Below are positions 1-7,727 of a DNA stretch of 64,000 nt, piece after piece. Each line of letters begins with the position of its first letter. The first letter of the stretch is position 1. The stretch covers positions 2,455,001-2,519,000 of the forward strand of contig NZ_CP123622.1 in NCBI RefSeq assembly GCF_029873255.1, in the 5' to 3' direction. Position numbers and translations under genes: made by a program. Below the pieces are notes generated by a model. That model did not search any database and was not told the DNA's origin. It saw nothing but the letters and a program-made list of their open reading frames with translations. The stretch is from Pigmentibacter sp. JX0631. GTDB taxonomy: Bacteria > Bdellovibrionota_B > Oligoflexia > Silvanigrellales > Silvanigrellaceae.

Positions 1-783
1 AGCTTCTTTGGGTAGATCTTCAATCCATGTGTTCATAGATTTATGTCTCCACCCCGCGGTAAATTTATTTTTTGGTGAATCTAGTTGTTTCCATTTACCA
101 TTTTCGCAATCGCCTCTATTCATTAGTTTGTATATTGTTACTCCAGCATCTTTTCCTTTTGCTGAGTCTAAGCAATATCCTTGATAAGACATTTTTCGGC
201 AAACCCAAGAAGCAGATTGAATGGCGATACATTTTTTAGGATCTAAAACAGCCAACGCATGTCCTGGAAAAGCCAATATATCACCGCTTCTAGGAATAAA
301 GCTTCCATCTTCTTTTTTTATTGGTACAAAATATTTTAATTCGTTTGTTTTCTTTCTTTTTGCAAAAGTATGACTCAATATTGGCGCATTTTTATGACTT
401 GAATTAAAAGGTAATTGCATTTTTTCACTATATAAGTGCCAAAGAAATCGTGTGCAATCTACTCCATATTTTCGCATAAAATCATACTTATCTTTTGCTT
501 TAGTATATTTATAATTCCAACTAGAATGAATTCCATCAACAGCATACGGAATATCATCCTGCGTAAGTTCTGATTTTGTTTCTTTTGCATAAGTTAGAAA
601 AGCTCTAATTTGAGACGATTGATTTTGTTCATATAAATTTTTCCAATCGACTTGAATTTTAGTTGGATTTACGTAATTTTGATTTTTGGATGCCTGATTT
701 TTTTTAGATTTATAAGTAGATACACAGCTTATGCATAAAATACTAAACAAGCTGATGAAAAAAAATGATTTATGTTTCAGCAT
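1..783 (-). CDS. Exported NlpC/P60-like lipoprotein (C-terminus cut by window edge)
   Basis: The reading frame is open from the ATG at 783 down to base 1, so 261 codons are visible and the end lies outside the window. The N-terminus is a lipoprotein signal (about 20 residues, hydrophobic stretch ending L-C-I-S-C). A cysteine-peptidase/amidase-like core follows, with the nucleophile motif Y-G-V-D-C-T-R and, further on, G-D-I-L-A-F-P-G-H-A, which fits the Cys and His of NlpC/P60 folds. The protein is clearly paralogous to the product encoded at 1582-2634, down to the shared tail N-T-W-I...L-P-K-E-A. An AAGGAA-type ribosome site precedes the ATG. The role is probably cell-wall hydrolysis or remodelling in the periplasm; the substrate is unknown. 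Confidence 0.75.
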   Translation of the reverse strand, partial: MLKHKSFFFISLFSILCISCVSTYKSKKNQASKNQNYVNPTKIQVDWKNLYEQNQSSQIRAFLTYAKETKSELTQDDIPYAVDGIHSSWNYKYTKAKDKYDFMRKYGVDCTRFLWHLYSEKMQLPFNSSHKNAPILSHTFAKRKKTNELKYFVPIKKEDGSFIPRSGDILAFPGHALAVLDPKKCIAIQSASWVCRKMSYQGYCLDSAKGKDAGVTIYKLMNRGDCENGKWKQLDSPKNKFTAGWRHKSMNTWIEDLPKEA

Positions 784-973
784 GGCTACGTTCCTTGTTG
801 TCATTCCAAACATATTGAATATATACCTTCTCAGGTAGTTTTTTGTATAGGCTTATCGTGCATAAAATGCCTATCTATTTTTCTCATGAGGATTTTTTAT
901 TGCAGTAATTTGGCTAAAAAAAATCTAAGCGTATCAAATGAATAAGAAAATTATATTTTTGGAGTAAATAATT

Positions 974-1585
974 ATGTATAAAAATGACACACCAGAAAAA
1001 CCTGAAAGCTTTGGACAGTACATTGCTGTGCATATGAAAAACTTTCGGCGGGAATATGGATTGAGTCAAGAACAATTATCTGAACGTTCAGGTGTTCCAA
1101 GAAGTACAATTGCTAGCTTAGAAAGAGGGGAAGGAAATCCAACGTTGCAAGTTCTAGTTGGAATTGCGCAAGGTTTGGGAGTGCAAATGTCAGCCTTGTT
1201 GCAAAAACCTATTCCAACGGCGGTGTTGTATAAAAATGGTGACGCAGCGAAAGTTCCAAAAAAATTAATTGATCAAAACGATACCGTATCAAAATTTGTT
1301 GATGTCTTACAATTAACTCCTGAAAATTCAAGATATCTTATATTGCAGGAATATTCTTTAAATGAAAAAGAAAGATTTCCAGGTTCTCCACACTCGCCTG
1401 GAACAGAAGAATATTTTTATTGTTTTTCGGGTGCGTTTGAAATTATGGTTGAAAGTGAATTTTTTATAGTTGAGGCTGGTGATTTGCTTTGTTTCGATGG
1501 GCATCAAAGACATGCATATGCATGTCGTGATGGTTTTAAAACTTCTAAAGGTCTCAGTATTGTAGTCCAAGTCCCAAAATTTTAA
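974..1585 (+). CDS. XRE-family transcriptional regulator with C-terminal cupin domain
   Basis: 203 residues. Residues about 15-75 form an HTH_3 domain (L-S-Q-E-Q-L-S-E-R-S-G-V-P-R-S-T-I-A-S-L-E-R-G, then N-P-T-L). Residues about 115-200 form a cupin barrel (P-H-S-P-G-T-E-E-Y-F-Y-C-F-S-G, E-A-G-D-L-L-C-F-D, and H-A-Y). This HTH-cupin layout is typical of small-molecule-sensing repressors or activators. The start is set by GGAG at 961-964. The stop overlaps the stop of the convergent gene by 4 bases. It lies between two paralogous exported hydrolase-like genes, so control of one or both is plausible but not shown. The ligand cannot be read from the sequence. Confidence 0.9.
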   Translation: MYKNDTPEKPESFGQYIAVHMKNFRREYGLSQEQLSERSGVPRSTIASLERGEGNPTLQVLVGIAQGLGVQMSALLQKPIPTAVLYKNGDAAKVPKKLIDQNDTVSKFVDVLQLTPENSRYLILQEYSLNEKERFPGSPHSPGTEEYFYCFSGAFEIMVESEFFIVEAGDLLCFDGHQRHAYACRDGFKTSKGLSIVVQVPKF

Positions 1586-2634
1586 TCGACAAATGTTTCA
1601 GAATGGTTACTCACCAAGTGACTATCGTGATTTAAAATTGCTAATACTGACTGGGACTCAACAGTTTTTTCTGGAGTTGGACTTCCAATTCCCCAATATA
1701 CTTTTAGTTTTCCTGATTTAGCATCGAATGGTACGGTTATTTTTACTGTTTGAATTTGATGATCTTTTAAATAAATTGGAGATCTTTTAATTAGTCTTGC
1801 TTTAACTGGAGTTTTGCTTCCAGTAAAATATATGTATTTATTCGCTAAGTTTTTCCCTGAAAGAACTATCGTTTCCCCTGGTTTCGCCTCTTTTGGAAGA
1901 GTTAAAATCCATGTATTAAATGCTTTATGTCTCCAACCAATTGTGAATTTTAACTTATTGTTATCCATACCCTTCCAAATACCATTTTTGCAAAATCTAT
2001 CACTTGCCAAGTGGTAAATAGAAACTCCTGCTGATTCGCCATAGTCATAGTCGGTACAAAAGCCATTTTCAGATTTTTTACAGAGCCAAATACTAGATTG
2101 AATAGCAATACAGTTATCTGGATCTAAGACGGCGATGGTGTGACCTGGAAAAGCTAAAATATCACCTGTTTGGGGTTTAAAACCTTGTTTCGTTTTAGGA
2201 ACGAGATCAAAGTTTTTTAATTGAGACGAACTATCAGAACTTTTATGAGTAAAAGTTCTACTGATTATAGGGGCTGTATTTGATTTTGAGTTGTATGGTA
2301 AATGTAGCATATTTATATACAAGTAACGCAGTAAGCGAGTGCAATCGACTCCGTATCTACGCATAAATACAAATTTGTCTTCAGCGCGGTTGTAGCCTTT
2401 TTCCCAATTCAAAGAGATTTTTTTTGAAGGATAGGGAATGTTACCATGCATAAGTCTTTTATTTATGATCTGTGCTGAACGCACAAATTCTTGTGCCAAA
2501 GGAGAAGGATTTTCAGCTACAAGATTTTCCCATTTTATAGGATATTCTTGTGGACTAGAAAACGAATAAGCGTAAACTACTGATTGAATTATGAATAACT
2601 GAAAAAGAAAGAACAGAACTGTTATAATTTTCAT
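1582..2634 (-). CDS. Exported NlpC/P60-like protein with C-terminal beta-sandwich domain
   Basis: 350 residues. A Sec signal peptide covers residues 1-23 (...V-V-Y-A). The core at about 70-240 carries Y-G-V-D-C-T-R and G-D-I-L-A-F-P-G-H-T-I-A-V-L-D, consistent with the Cys and His of an NlpC/P60-like hydrolase. From about residue 245 there is an IPT/TIG-like stretch (E-A-K-P-G-E-T-I-V-L-S-G-K-N-L), then a K-V-Y-W-G-I-G segment. It shares most of its core with the lipoprotein at 1-783, but this one has a cleavable signal rather than a lipobox. The probable location is the periplasm or outside the cell, with a probable role in peptidoglycan or peptide-bond cleavage. The exact reaction is not known. 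Confidence 0.8.
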   Translation of the reverse strand: MKIITVLFFLFQLFIIQSVVYAYSFSSPQEYPIKWENLVAENPSPLAQEFVRSAQIINKRLMHGNIPYPSKKISLNWEKGYNRAEDKFVFMRRYGVDCTRLLRYLYINMLHLPYNSKSNTAPIISRTFTHKSSDSSSQLKNFDLVPKTKQGFKPQTGDILAFPGHTIAVLDPDNCIAIQSSIWLCKKSENGFCTDYDYGESAGVSIYHLASDRFCKNGIWKGMDNNKLKFTIGWRHKAFNTWILTLPKEAKPGETIVLSGKNLANKYIYFTGSKTPVKARLIKRSPIYLKDHQIQTVKITVPFDAKSGKLKVYWGIGSPTPEKTVESQSVLAILNHDSHLVSNHSETFVD

Positions 2635-2638
2635 TTAG

Positions 2639-2989
2639 TTAATCTGATATGGCAACGCTCCCTTTTGCCATAATCTTAGCCTTTCTTTGAATTGAGTCCA
2701 AATCGATGCAAAGCTCATTTTTGATTTTATTTAAGATATTCAATGTATTATAACTTAAATGAAAAATAATAATGATAATTTTGCTGATAAAGGATGCCCA
2801 AGCAAAAAGTTTTCTGTTGGAAGACTTCCGATTCTTCCAGAAAAGGTTCAAGTTAGATTACGAAGTTACTTGAGCAGAATATCTATACAGAGCTTGCTCA
2901 AAAGTAATGCTTTCTTTAAACCAGCAGGTTTTATCTTTTAGATCCCTAATATGTTCAACCCATTTTTTGTTTGTTCTTTTTGTAGGCAT
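2639..2989 (-). pseudogene. Possible decayed small gene with one in-frame stop
   Basis: An ATG at 2989 opens 43 codons (M-P-T-K-R-T-N-K-K-W-V-E-H-I...) ending at a TAA at 2858-2860. The same frame continues without another stop to 2639. Together they read as about 116 residues broken by a single nonsense codon. The first part looks protein-like (charged, with aromatic residues), the second part less so. There is no good ribosome site and I recognise no family. It could be a remnant of a mobile-element gene or chance. Confidence 0.25.
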
Positions 2990-3446
2990 TTATGAATTTC
3001 TAGTTTGGGAAAGAAAAAAGAATTGAAAGGAAATGAAAAAACACCCTCAATTCTATAAAAAAACAAGTTATAACAAAATGTTAAGTAAATAAAGAAAAAT
3101 ATAAAAAACTTTTAACTCCTTTTTTTAAGAAATAAAAATTTAATATGCATAGGAAAACAATTGCCTGAATTTTAAAAATCACACTAGTGCATAATGAAAA
3201 TCGGGATAAAATAAGCAGTATTTAAATGTCTTAATAACATATAAAATTTAAATTTAGTATTATTAGATAGATAAACAAAAAAATAATGAATATTAATATA
3301 AATATAAAAAAATATTAATAAATTTAATGATATTTAATGATAATGTAATTATTTTTAAATAAATTATTGATTTTTATAAATTATATATATATCAAAACTT
3401 GGTTTAGTTGATTAAAAAACTATCAAAATTTAACAAAAGGAATAAT
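2990..3446. other. AT-rich intergenic gap upstream of a lipoprotein gene
   Basis: About 450 bases of very AT-rich DNA with many A/T runs and no convincing coding frame. It must contain the promoter of the lipoprotein gene at 3447. TATA-like hexamers are so frequent here that I cannot single one out. No repeat array or RNA gene was seen. Confidence 0.5.
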
Positions 3447-5510
3447 ATGAAATTAAATATCTGTAATTTAAGTGTTTTTTCATTAACCCTCCCATTTTTA
3501 TTTAGTTGTGGGAATGCGGTGGATAATAGGCGAAAACAGCCTAAAGCTAATGAAAATGTAAATCTTCCAAAGCAAGAACATCCAAATAAAGAGATTCATG
3601 AATTTGAAAAAAAAATAACTGAACTTACAGCTGAAAAAGAGAAGTTAAAAAAAGTTATAGAAGATTTAGAAAAAAGTTTATTAAATTCAAATAGTCTTCA
3701 AATTGATTATAAAAATAAAATTAAAGAGCTTATAGATAAAACAAAATCAATGCTTGAAGTACATTTTAAATTAGAAAATGATACAAATTTTGATGGCTTG
3801 ATAGAGATTTTGAATGGTTTTAATTCAATTGTTGATCCTAATAATTATAATTTTGATAATTTATTTACTGCTTTAACTAATTATTTTATCCATTATTTTT
3901 TAGTTACTTATAAAGATAAAATAAATGCTGAAGTGACACCGATAATTTATGAACTATTGGATGGAACTAATAAATTAGTTGATTCTAATAAAATTACGGA
4001 AAGTAAAGAAAATATTACTGAGAAAATTATTAACGGTAATATAGGCCAAATTATAGAAGAAATTAATCTGAATATTAAAAATATAAATATAAATTTAGAA
4101 AATAAAAAAGAAGCTGAAAAACTAGCCGAAAAAAATAAATTGCTAAAAATAATAAAAGATATTAATCTCGATGGAGAAAAATTATTTCCAAATAAAAGAC
4201 AAGAGGATCTTAAAAAAGAAATTGAAAAAGAAGATTTTATTATAATTTTAAACAAAGAAATTAATAGAATTATTATAAAAATTAAAGAAAAAAATAAATC
4301 TGATATTTTAAAAAAATTAGGTATTCCAAGCAATGAATATAATACTTTTAAATTGAATGAATTTGAAAAGAAAATAAGATCAGGAATGGAAACTAATTTT
4401 AAGAAAGAAATGCTCGACTATTTAGTTAAGAAAAATATAATCAAAAAAATTGAAGATAAAGAAAGTCATTTTGATGATTTTAAAAACTTACAAGATGCTA
4501 TTTATTCTTTAAATATTAATGCTTCAGCAAAAGATTTATATCAATTAATAATAGATCATTTATTGTTAGTTAGAAATAGTAAAAATGATGAAATTACTAA
4601 ATTAAAAGAAGCATTGAATAAAAAAGAAAAAGAAATTGAAAAAATTTCAAAAACAAAGTCAATTTTTTCTGCATTAGAACCTTTTCCAGGAGTGCAGAAT
4701 ATGAATTGTGCAGAAGATGAAAGCTTAACAAAAAATAAAGCTTTGGAGTATTCTGACTTTAATGACAATGGGAATGATCCTAATAAAAAGCCCTATCTTA
4801 TTGAAATTTCCTCAATAGATAATGATAGAAAATATAATAATTTCAAAAGATCAAAAAATAGAATAAATCAATGTTCTAATAACAAGCTAGATTCAACAAT
4901 TAATAATGAAATTGTAAATATAGAATTTTTTAAATATAATGATCTTAATTTTAATGATGCTTTTATTATTCATGTTGAAGATAGAATGAAAAAATTATAT
5001 TCATTTTATTTTTCTGAACCTGTAACTTTTCGTATTCGCTATGAAAAAAGACATTTTACTGGGATGATTGATTCAAAAACTAACGAAAGATATAGTGCAG
5101 ATATTTACACTAAATTGAATGAATTTGAAAAAGTAAATCTTAATAATGATCAATATAATGAAATGCATGCAATCTTGTTTTCAAGATATTTTTCAAATCA
5201 GATTACCCATGGACATAGTTCTATTAGTAATAAATTTTCATTTTTAAATGTTGATGATAAATATGAGTTTTGGCTTGTAGAAAATAATAATTTTTCTGGT
5301 CCTTTTAGAAATAATGATCAGTTACAAGATGCGAAGAAATATATGAAAATCGAAATCACGAAACAAACAGGCCTATTTCCAGAAGATATATTTATTAATG
5401 CATGCTTTTATTCGAAAATTAATGATAGATTAATAAAAAAATGTTTTAATGAAAATTTTGGAAAAAATATTAATTTAAAACAATATATTGAAGTAAAGAC
5501 TAATAACTAA
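3447..5510 (+). CDS. Large coiled-coil lipoprotein of unknown function
   Basis: I place the start at the ATG at 3447, preceded by AAAAGGA at 3435-3441, rather than at an upstream in-frame TTG. This gives 687 residues. The signal L-P-F-L-F-S-C is a lipobox. Residues about 35-90 are a strong coiled coil (repeated E-K/L heptads). The middle is Lys/Glu/Asn-rich with helical segments. The last about 260 residues are more globular and contain several Cys and aromatic residues (for example Q-N-M-N-C-A-E-D and F-I-N-A-C-F-Y). Only 6 bases separate it from the next gene, an OmpA-like barrel protein, so the pair is probably cotranscribed and may act at the outer membrane. Not recognised as a known family. 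Confidence 0.8.
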   Translation: MKLNICNLSVFSLTLPFLFSCGNAVDNRRKQPKANENVNLPKQEHPNKEIHEFEKKITELTAEKEKLKKVIEDLEKSLLNSNSLQIDYKNKIKELIDKTKSMLEVHFKLENDTNFDGLIEILNGFNSIVDPNNYNFDNLFTALTNYFIHYFLVTYKDKINAEVTPIIYELLDGTNKLVDSNKITESKENITEKIINGNIGQIIEEINLNIKNININLENKKEAEKLAEKNKLLKIIKDINLDGEKLFPNKRQEDLKKEIEKEDFIIILNKEINRIIIKIKEKNKSDILKKLGIPSNEYNTFKLNEFEKKIRSGMETNFKKEMLDYLVKKNIIKKIEDKESHFDDFKNLQDAIYSLNINASAKDLYQLIIDHLLLVRNSKNDEITKLKEALNKKEKEIEKISKTKSIFSALEPFPGVQNMNCAEDESLTKNKALEYSDFNDNGNDPNKKPYLIEISSIDNDRKYNNFKRSKNRINQCSNNKLDSTINNEIVNIEFFKYNDLNFNDAFIIHVEDRMKKLYSFYFSEPVTFRIRYEKRHFTGMIDSKTNERYSADIYTKLNEFEKVNLNNDQYNEMHAILFSRYFSNQITHGHSSISNKFSFLNVDDKYEFWLVENNNFSGPFRNNDQLQDAKKYMKIEITKQTGLFPEDIFINACFYSKINDRLIKKCFNENFGKNINLKQYIEVKTNN

Positions 5511-5516
5511 AAAGAA

Positions 5517-6437
5517 ATGGTGTTTAAAATGAAAATGAAATTATTTTTCTTGTTTATGTTTTTTCTAAGTGGCAATATTCATGCAAAAAATGTTGATGAA
5601 ACAAAAAAGTATAAATGTGAGATTGAATTTGATTTAGGAAAGTTTGAAATAAAACAAAAAACAGGTTTAGAAAAATGTTTGCAAAAAATACCTGAAAATG
5701 ATGTTATAAAGTTGATATATATCATTTCATCTGCAAACCATATTGGTGATGTAAAAAAGAACGAAATATTGGCGCAAAAACGTCTTGCAGCTGCTCGTTC
5801 TTTTTTAGACACACAAGCAGATCGTTTTAAATTGGCAGTAACAGAAGAATTATCTATGGGTAGAAACCATGTTCTTGGTAAAAAAGTGCACATTTTAATT
5901 CTGACAACTAATAAATTATCACCAGAAATTAGAACAGTTGAAATAGTAAAACCAGTCGAAAAAATTGTGGAAAAGAAAGTTTATATTGAAATAAATAAAC
6001 CTATTGAAGCAAAAAAAGAAATTCCAAATTATTCTTTTTTTGTTGGATCTAGAATTGCACGCGATATTTTCATGAAAGATGAAATTGCACCCTATTTTTC
6101 GTATGGCTTAATTTCAGGCGTTCAATTTTATGCGCATGAGCATGTGAAATATGAAATTGGTTTAAATGCAAACCAGTTAGTAAATGATGACGTTTATTCA
6201 ATTAGCACGGGATATGTCTTAGCTGGAGCTTATTTGACCAGTTCTAAAAGTGAAGGATTTTTTATTGGGGTTCGTGGATTATCAGGAATTGTAGCAAATC
6301 AAATTCGGCAAGCTGATTACGATGGTGGTGGTGAAGGTCGCATTGGATATGAAACCCAAACTATGAGTATCGGATTTGGAATAGGTAGAACCCGTTATAC
6401 AACAAGAGCTGGACTTGAGTTGGCTTTAAAACTTTAG
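5517..6437 (+). CDS. Outer-membrane protein: OmpA-like domain followed by beta-barrel
   Basis: 306 residues with a signal peptide (L-F-F-L-F-M-F-F-L-S-G-N-I-H-A). Residues about 30-135 resemble the OmpA C-terminal peptidoglycan-binding fold (S-S-A-N-H-I-G-D...N-E-I-L-A-Q-K-R-L-A-A-A-R-S-F-L). The order is unusual because this part comes first. A Lys/Glu/Val linker (about 140-180) leads to alternating aromatic/glycine strands to the C-terminus (Y-F-S-Y-G-L-I-S-G-V-Q-F, F-F-I-G-V-R-G-L-S-G, ending A-L-K-L), as in a small barrel. The translation start may be 5517, 5529 or 5535; no strong ribosome site decides. It is cotranscribed with the lipoprotein just upstream. The stop overlaps the convergent dehydrogenase gene by 4 bases. 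Confidence 0.75.
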   Translation: MVFKMKMKLFFLFMFFLSGNIHAKNVDETKKYKCEIEFDLGKFEIKQKTGLEKCLQKIPENDVIKLIYIISSANHIGDVKKNEILAQKRLAAARSFLDTQADRFKLAVTEELSMGRNHVLGKKVHILILTTNKLSPEIRTVEIVKPVEKIVEKKVYIEINKPIEAKKEIPNYSFFVGSRIARDIFMKDEIAPYFSYGLISGVQFYAHEHVKYEIGLNANQLVNDDVYSISTGYVLAGAYLTSSKSEGFFIGVRGLSGIVANQIRQADYDGGGEGRIGYETQTMSIGFGIGRTRYTTRAGLELALKL

Positions 6438-7471
6438 TTCACCTGATAAGGTAACAATCCTGTTGGGCGTATCCCTATTTTTTCTAGCTTGTGCGCCTTT
6501 ATCGCTTCAAAAACTATACTCCCCATTGCATTTCTGGTTTCAACCGTTGCACTTCCTAAGTGTGGAAGTATAAAAAGATTTTTTGCTTTTTTTAAATGCT
6601 CAGACATAACAGGTTCATTGCAAAAAACATCAAGCCCAGCACCAAATAAGTGATTTTGATTTAAAGCATTTGCTAAAGCCTCTTCATCGATAAGTTCCCC
6701 TCTCGCTGTATTAATCACTATTCCTGTTGGTTTTATTTTAGCAATTCTTTCTTTATTTAACCAATTATTTGTTTGTGCATTCAAAGGACAATTTAAAGAA
6801 ACAATATCTACAGTCTTAAAAAAATCATCTTCATCTAATAAAGTAATGTTGTTACTTTTCTCAGAAAGGTTTTCTTTTGTTTTTTTATGGTTTAATGCAT
6901 AGCAATTTAAACCAAATGCTTGTGCCCGCTTTGCTAGTGCTTGACCAATTTGGCCAAATCCCACAATCCCTAAATTTTTATTTTTTAAGCTAGTGCCTAA
7001 AAGAAAAGTTGGACTCCAGCCAGGGAAATGTGCTGTTTCGTTAAGAATTGAGTATCCTTCGCCAATTCTACGGGAAACGCATAATATTAAAGTCATTGCA
7101 ATGTCTGCAGTCGCTTCCGCTAAAACGCCGGGAGAATTTGTAACTCTAATTCCTAATTGAGAGGCAAAAGAAATATCAATATGGTTATATCCCACGCCAA
7201 AATTGCCAATGTGCGAAATATTTGGAAAGTTTTCCTTAATAGCGATAAGTTCACTTTTTCCAATTTTATCAGTAATACAAGTAACAAAAGAGAAATATTT
7301 TTCTAAATTATCAGCTTCTTTTTTAAATTGAACGATGCTCTCAAAAATAGAATTGTTTGGGGTAGAAGGTAACAAATGTCCTTGAATATTGAGCAAAGGA
7401 TCAGAAAGTGGAATTCCGGGAAAGTTCTGGGTTGAGAGAAAATGGAAGGTGTTTGAAGTTACTGAATTCAT
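6434..7471 (-). CDS. D-isomer-specific 2-hydroxyacid dehydrogenase
   Basis: 345 residues, NAD(P)-dependent reductase of 2-oxoacids (glyoxylate/hydroxypyruvate or related). Substrate-domain motif G-V-G-Y-N-H-I-D is near 92. The Rossmann motif G-F-G-Q-I-G is at 170-175. The catalytic triad is Arg257 (N-T-A-R-G-E), Glu286 (D-V-F-C-N-E-P) and His304 (L-P-H-L-G-S-A). All are present, so the enzyme should be active. The start at 7471 has AGGG about 9 bases upstream. It overlaps the small upstream gene by 71 bases, suggesting translational coupling. The substrate cannot be decided from the sequence. Confidence 0.92.
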   Translation of the reverse strand: MNSVTSNTFHFLSTQNFPGIPLSDPLLNIQGHLLPSTPNNSIFESIVQFKKEADNLEKYFSFVTCITDKIGKSELIAIKENFPNISHIGNFGVGYNHIDISFASQLGIRVTNSPGVLAEATADIAMTLILCVSRRIGEGYSILNETAHFPGWSPTFLLGTSLKNKNLGIVGFGQIGQALAKRAQAFGLNCYALNHKKTKENLSEKSNNITLLDEDDFFKTVDIVSLNCPLNAQTNNWLNKERIAKIKPTGIVINTARGELIDEEALANALNQNHLFGAGLDVFCNEPVMSEHLKKAKNLFILPHLGSATVETRNAMGSIVFEAIKAHKLEKIGIRPTGLLPYQVN

Positions 7472-7619
7472 TTTTATATTCCCTAAAAATAAGATCTTCT
7501 AACTGCGCATAACGCAAATCTTCATCCGAAATAGGAGAGTTTATCTCTATATCACAATAGTTAATCTGATTTTTTAGGATATCATTCAAGTCAAAACTAA
7601 AATCCATGTCTTCAAGCAT
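7401..7619 (-). CDS. Small acidic protein overlapping the dehydrogenase gene
   Basis: 72 residues. It has an unusually strong ribosome site (GGAGGAGG, about 5 bases before the ATG at 7619), which is why I accept it as a gene. The product is acidic at the N-terminus (M-L-E-D-M-D-F-S-F-D-L-N-D-I-L) with helix-forming residues, no signal peptide and no recognised domain. Its last 71 bases overlap the start of the 2-hydroxyacid dehydrogenase gene in another frame. It could be a regulatory leader, a partner peptide, or simply a coupled small gene. Confidence 0.55.
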   Translation of the reverse strand: MLEDMDFSFDLNDILKNQINYCDIEINSPISDEDLRYAQLEDLIFREYKNEFSNFKHLPFSLNPELSRNSTF

Positions 7620-7674
7620 AATTCCTCCTCCAAGTAGTTTTTTTTATTATGGAGTGTTTTTGCTTTTTAATTGG

Positions 7675-7704
7675 GCAATTTTTTACCGTCCCTGGTAAAA
7701 ATTT
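7675..7704. terminator. Inverted repeat, possible terminator
   Basis: TTTTACC at 7681-7687 and GGTAAAA at 7694-7700 pair around a 6-base loop, with further A/T pairing outside. It lies just past the stop of the HAMP-phosphatase gene (minus strand) and before the small gene at 7619. It may terminate the former, but could also be an operator for the latter. Confidence 0.4.
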
Positions 7705-7727
7705 CCTAGCTTGTGTAAAAATTTAGA

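Noticed and set aside
3947-4333. Hydrophobic minus-strand frame inside the coiled-coil lipoprotein gene
   Set aside because: It is the complement of Lys/Glu/Asn-rich codons, which always gives Phe/Leu/Ile/Ser-rich shadows; there is no ribosome site.
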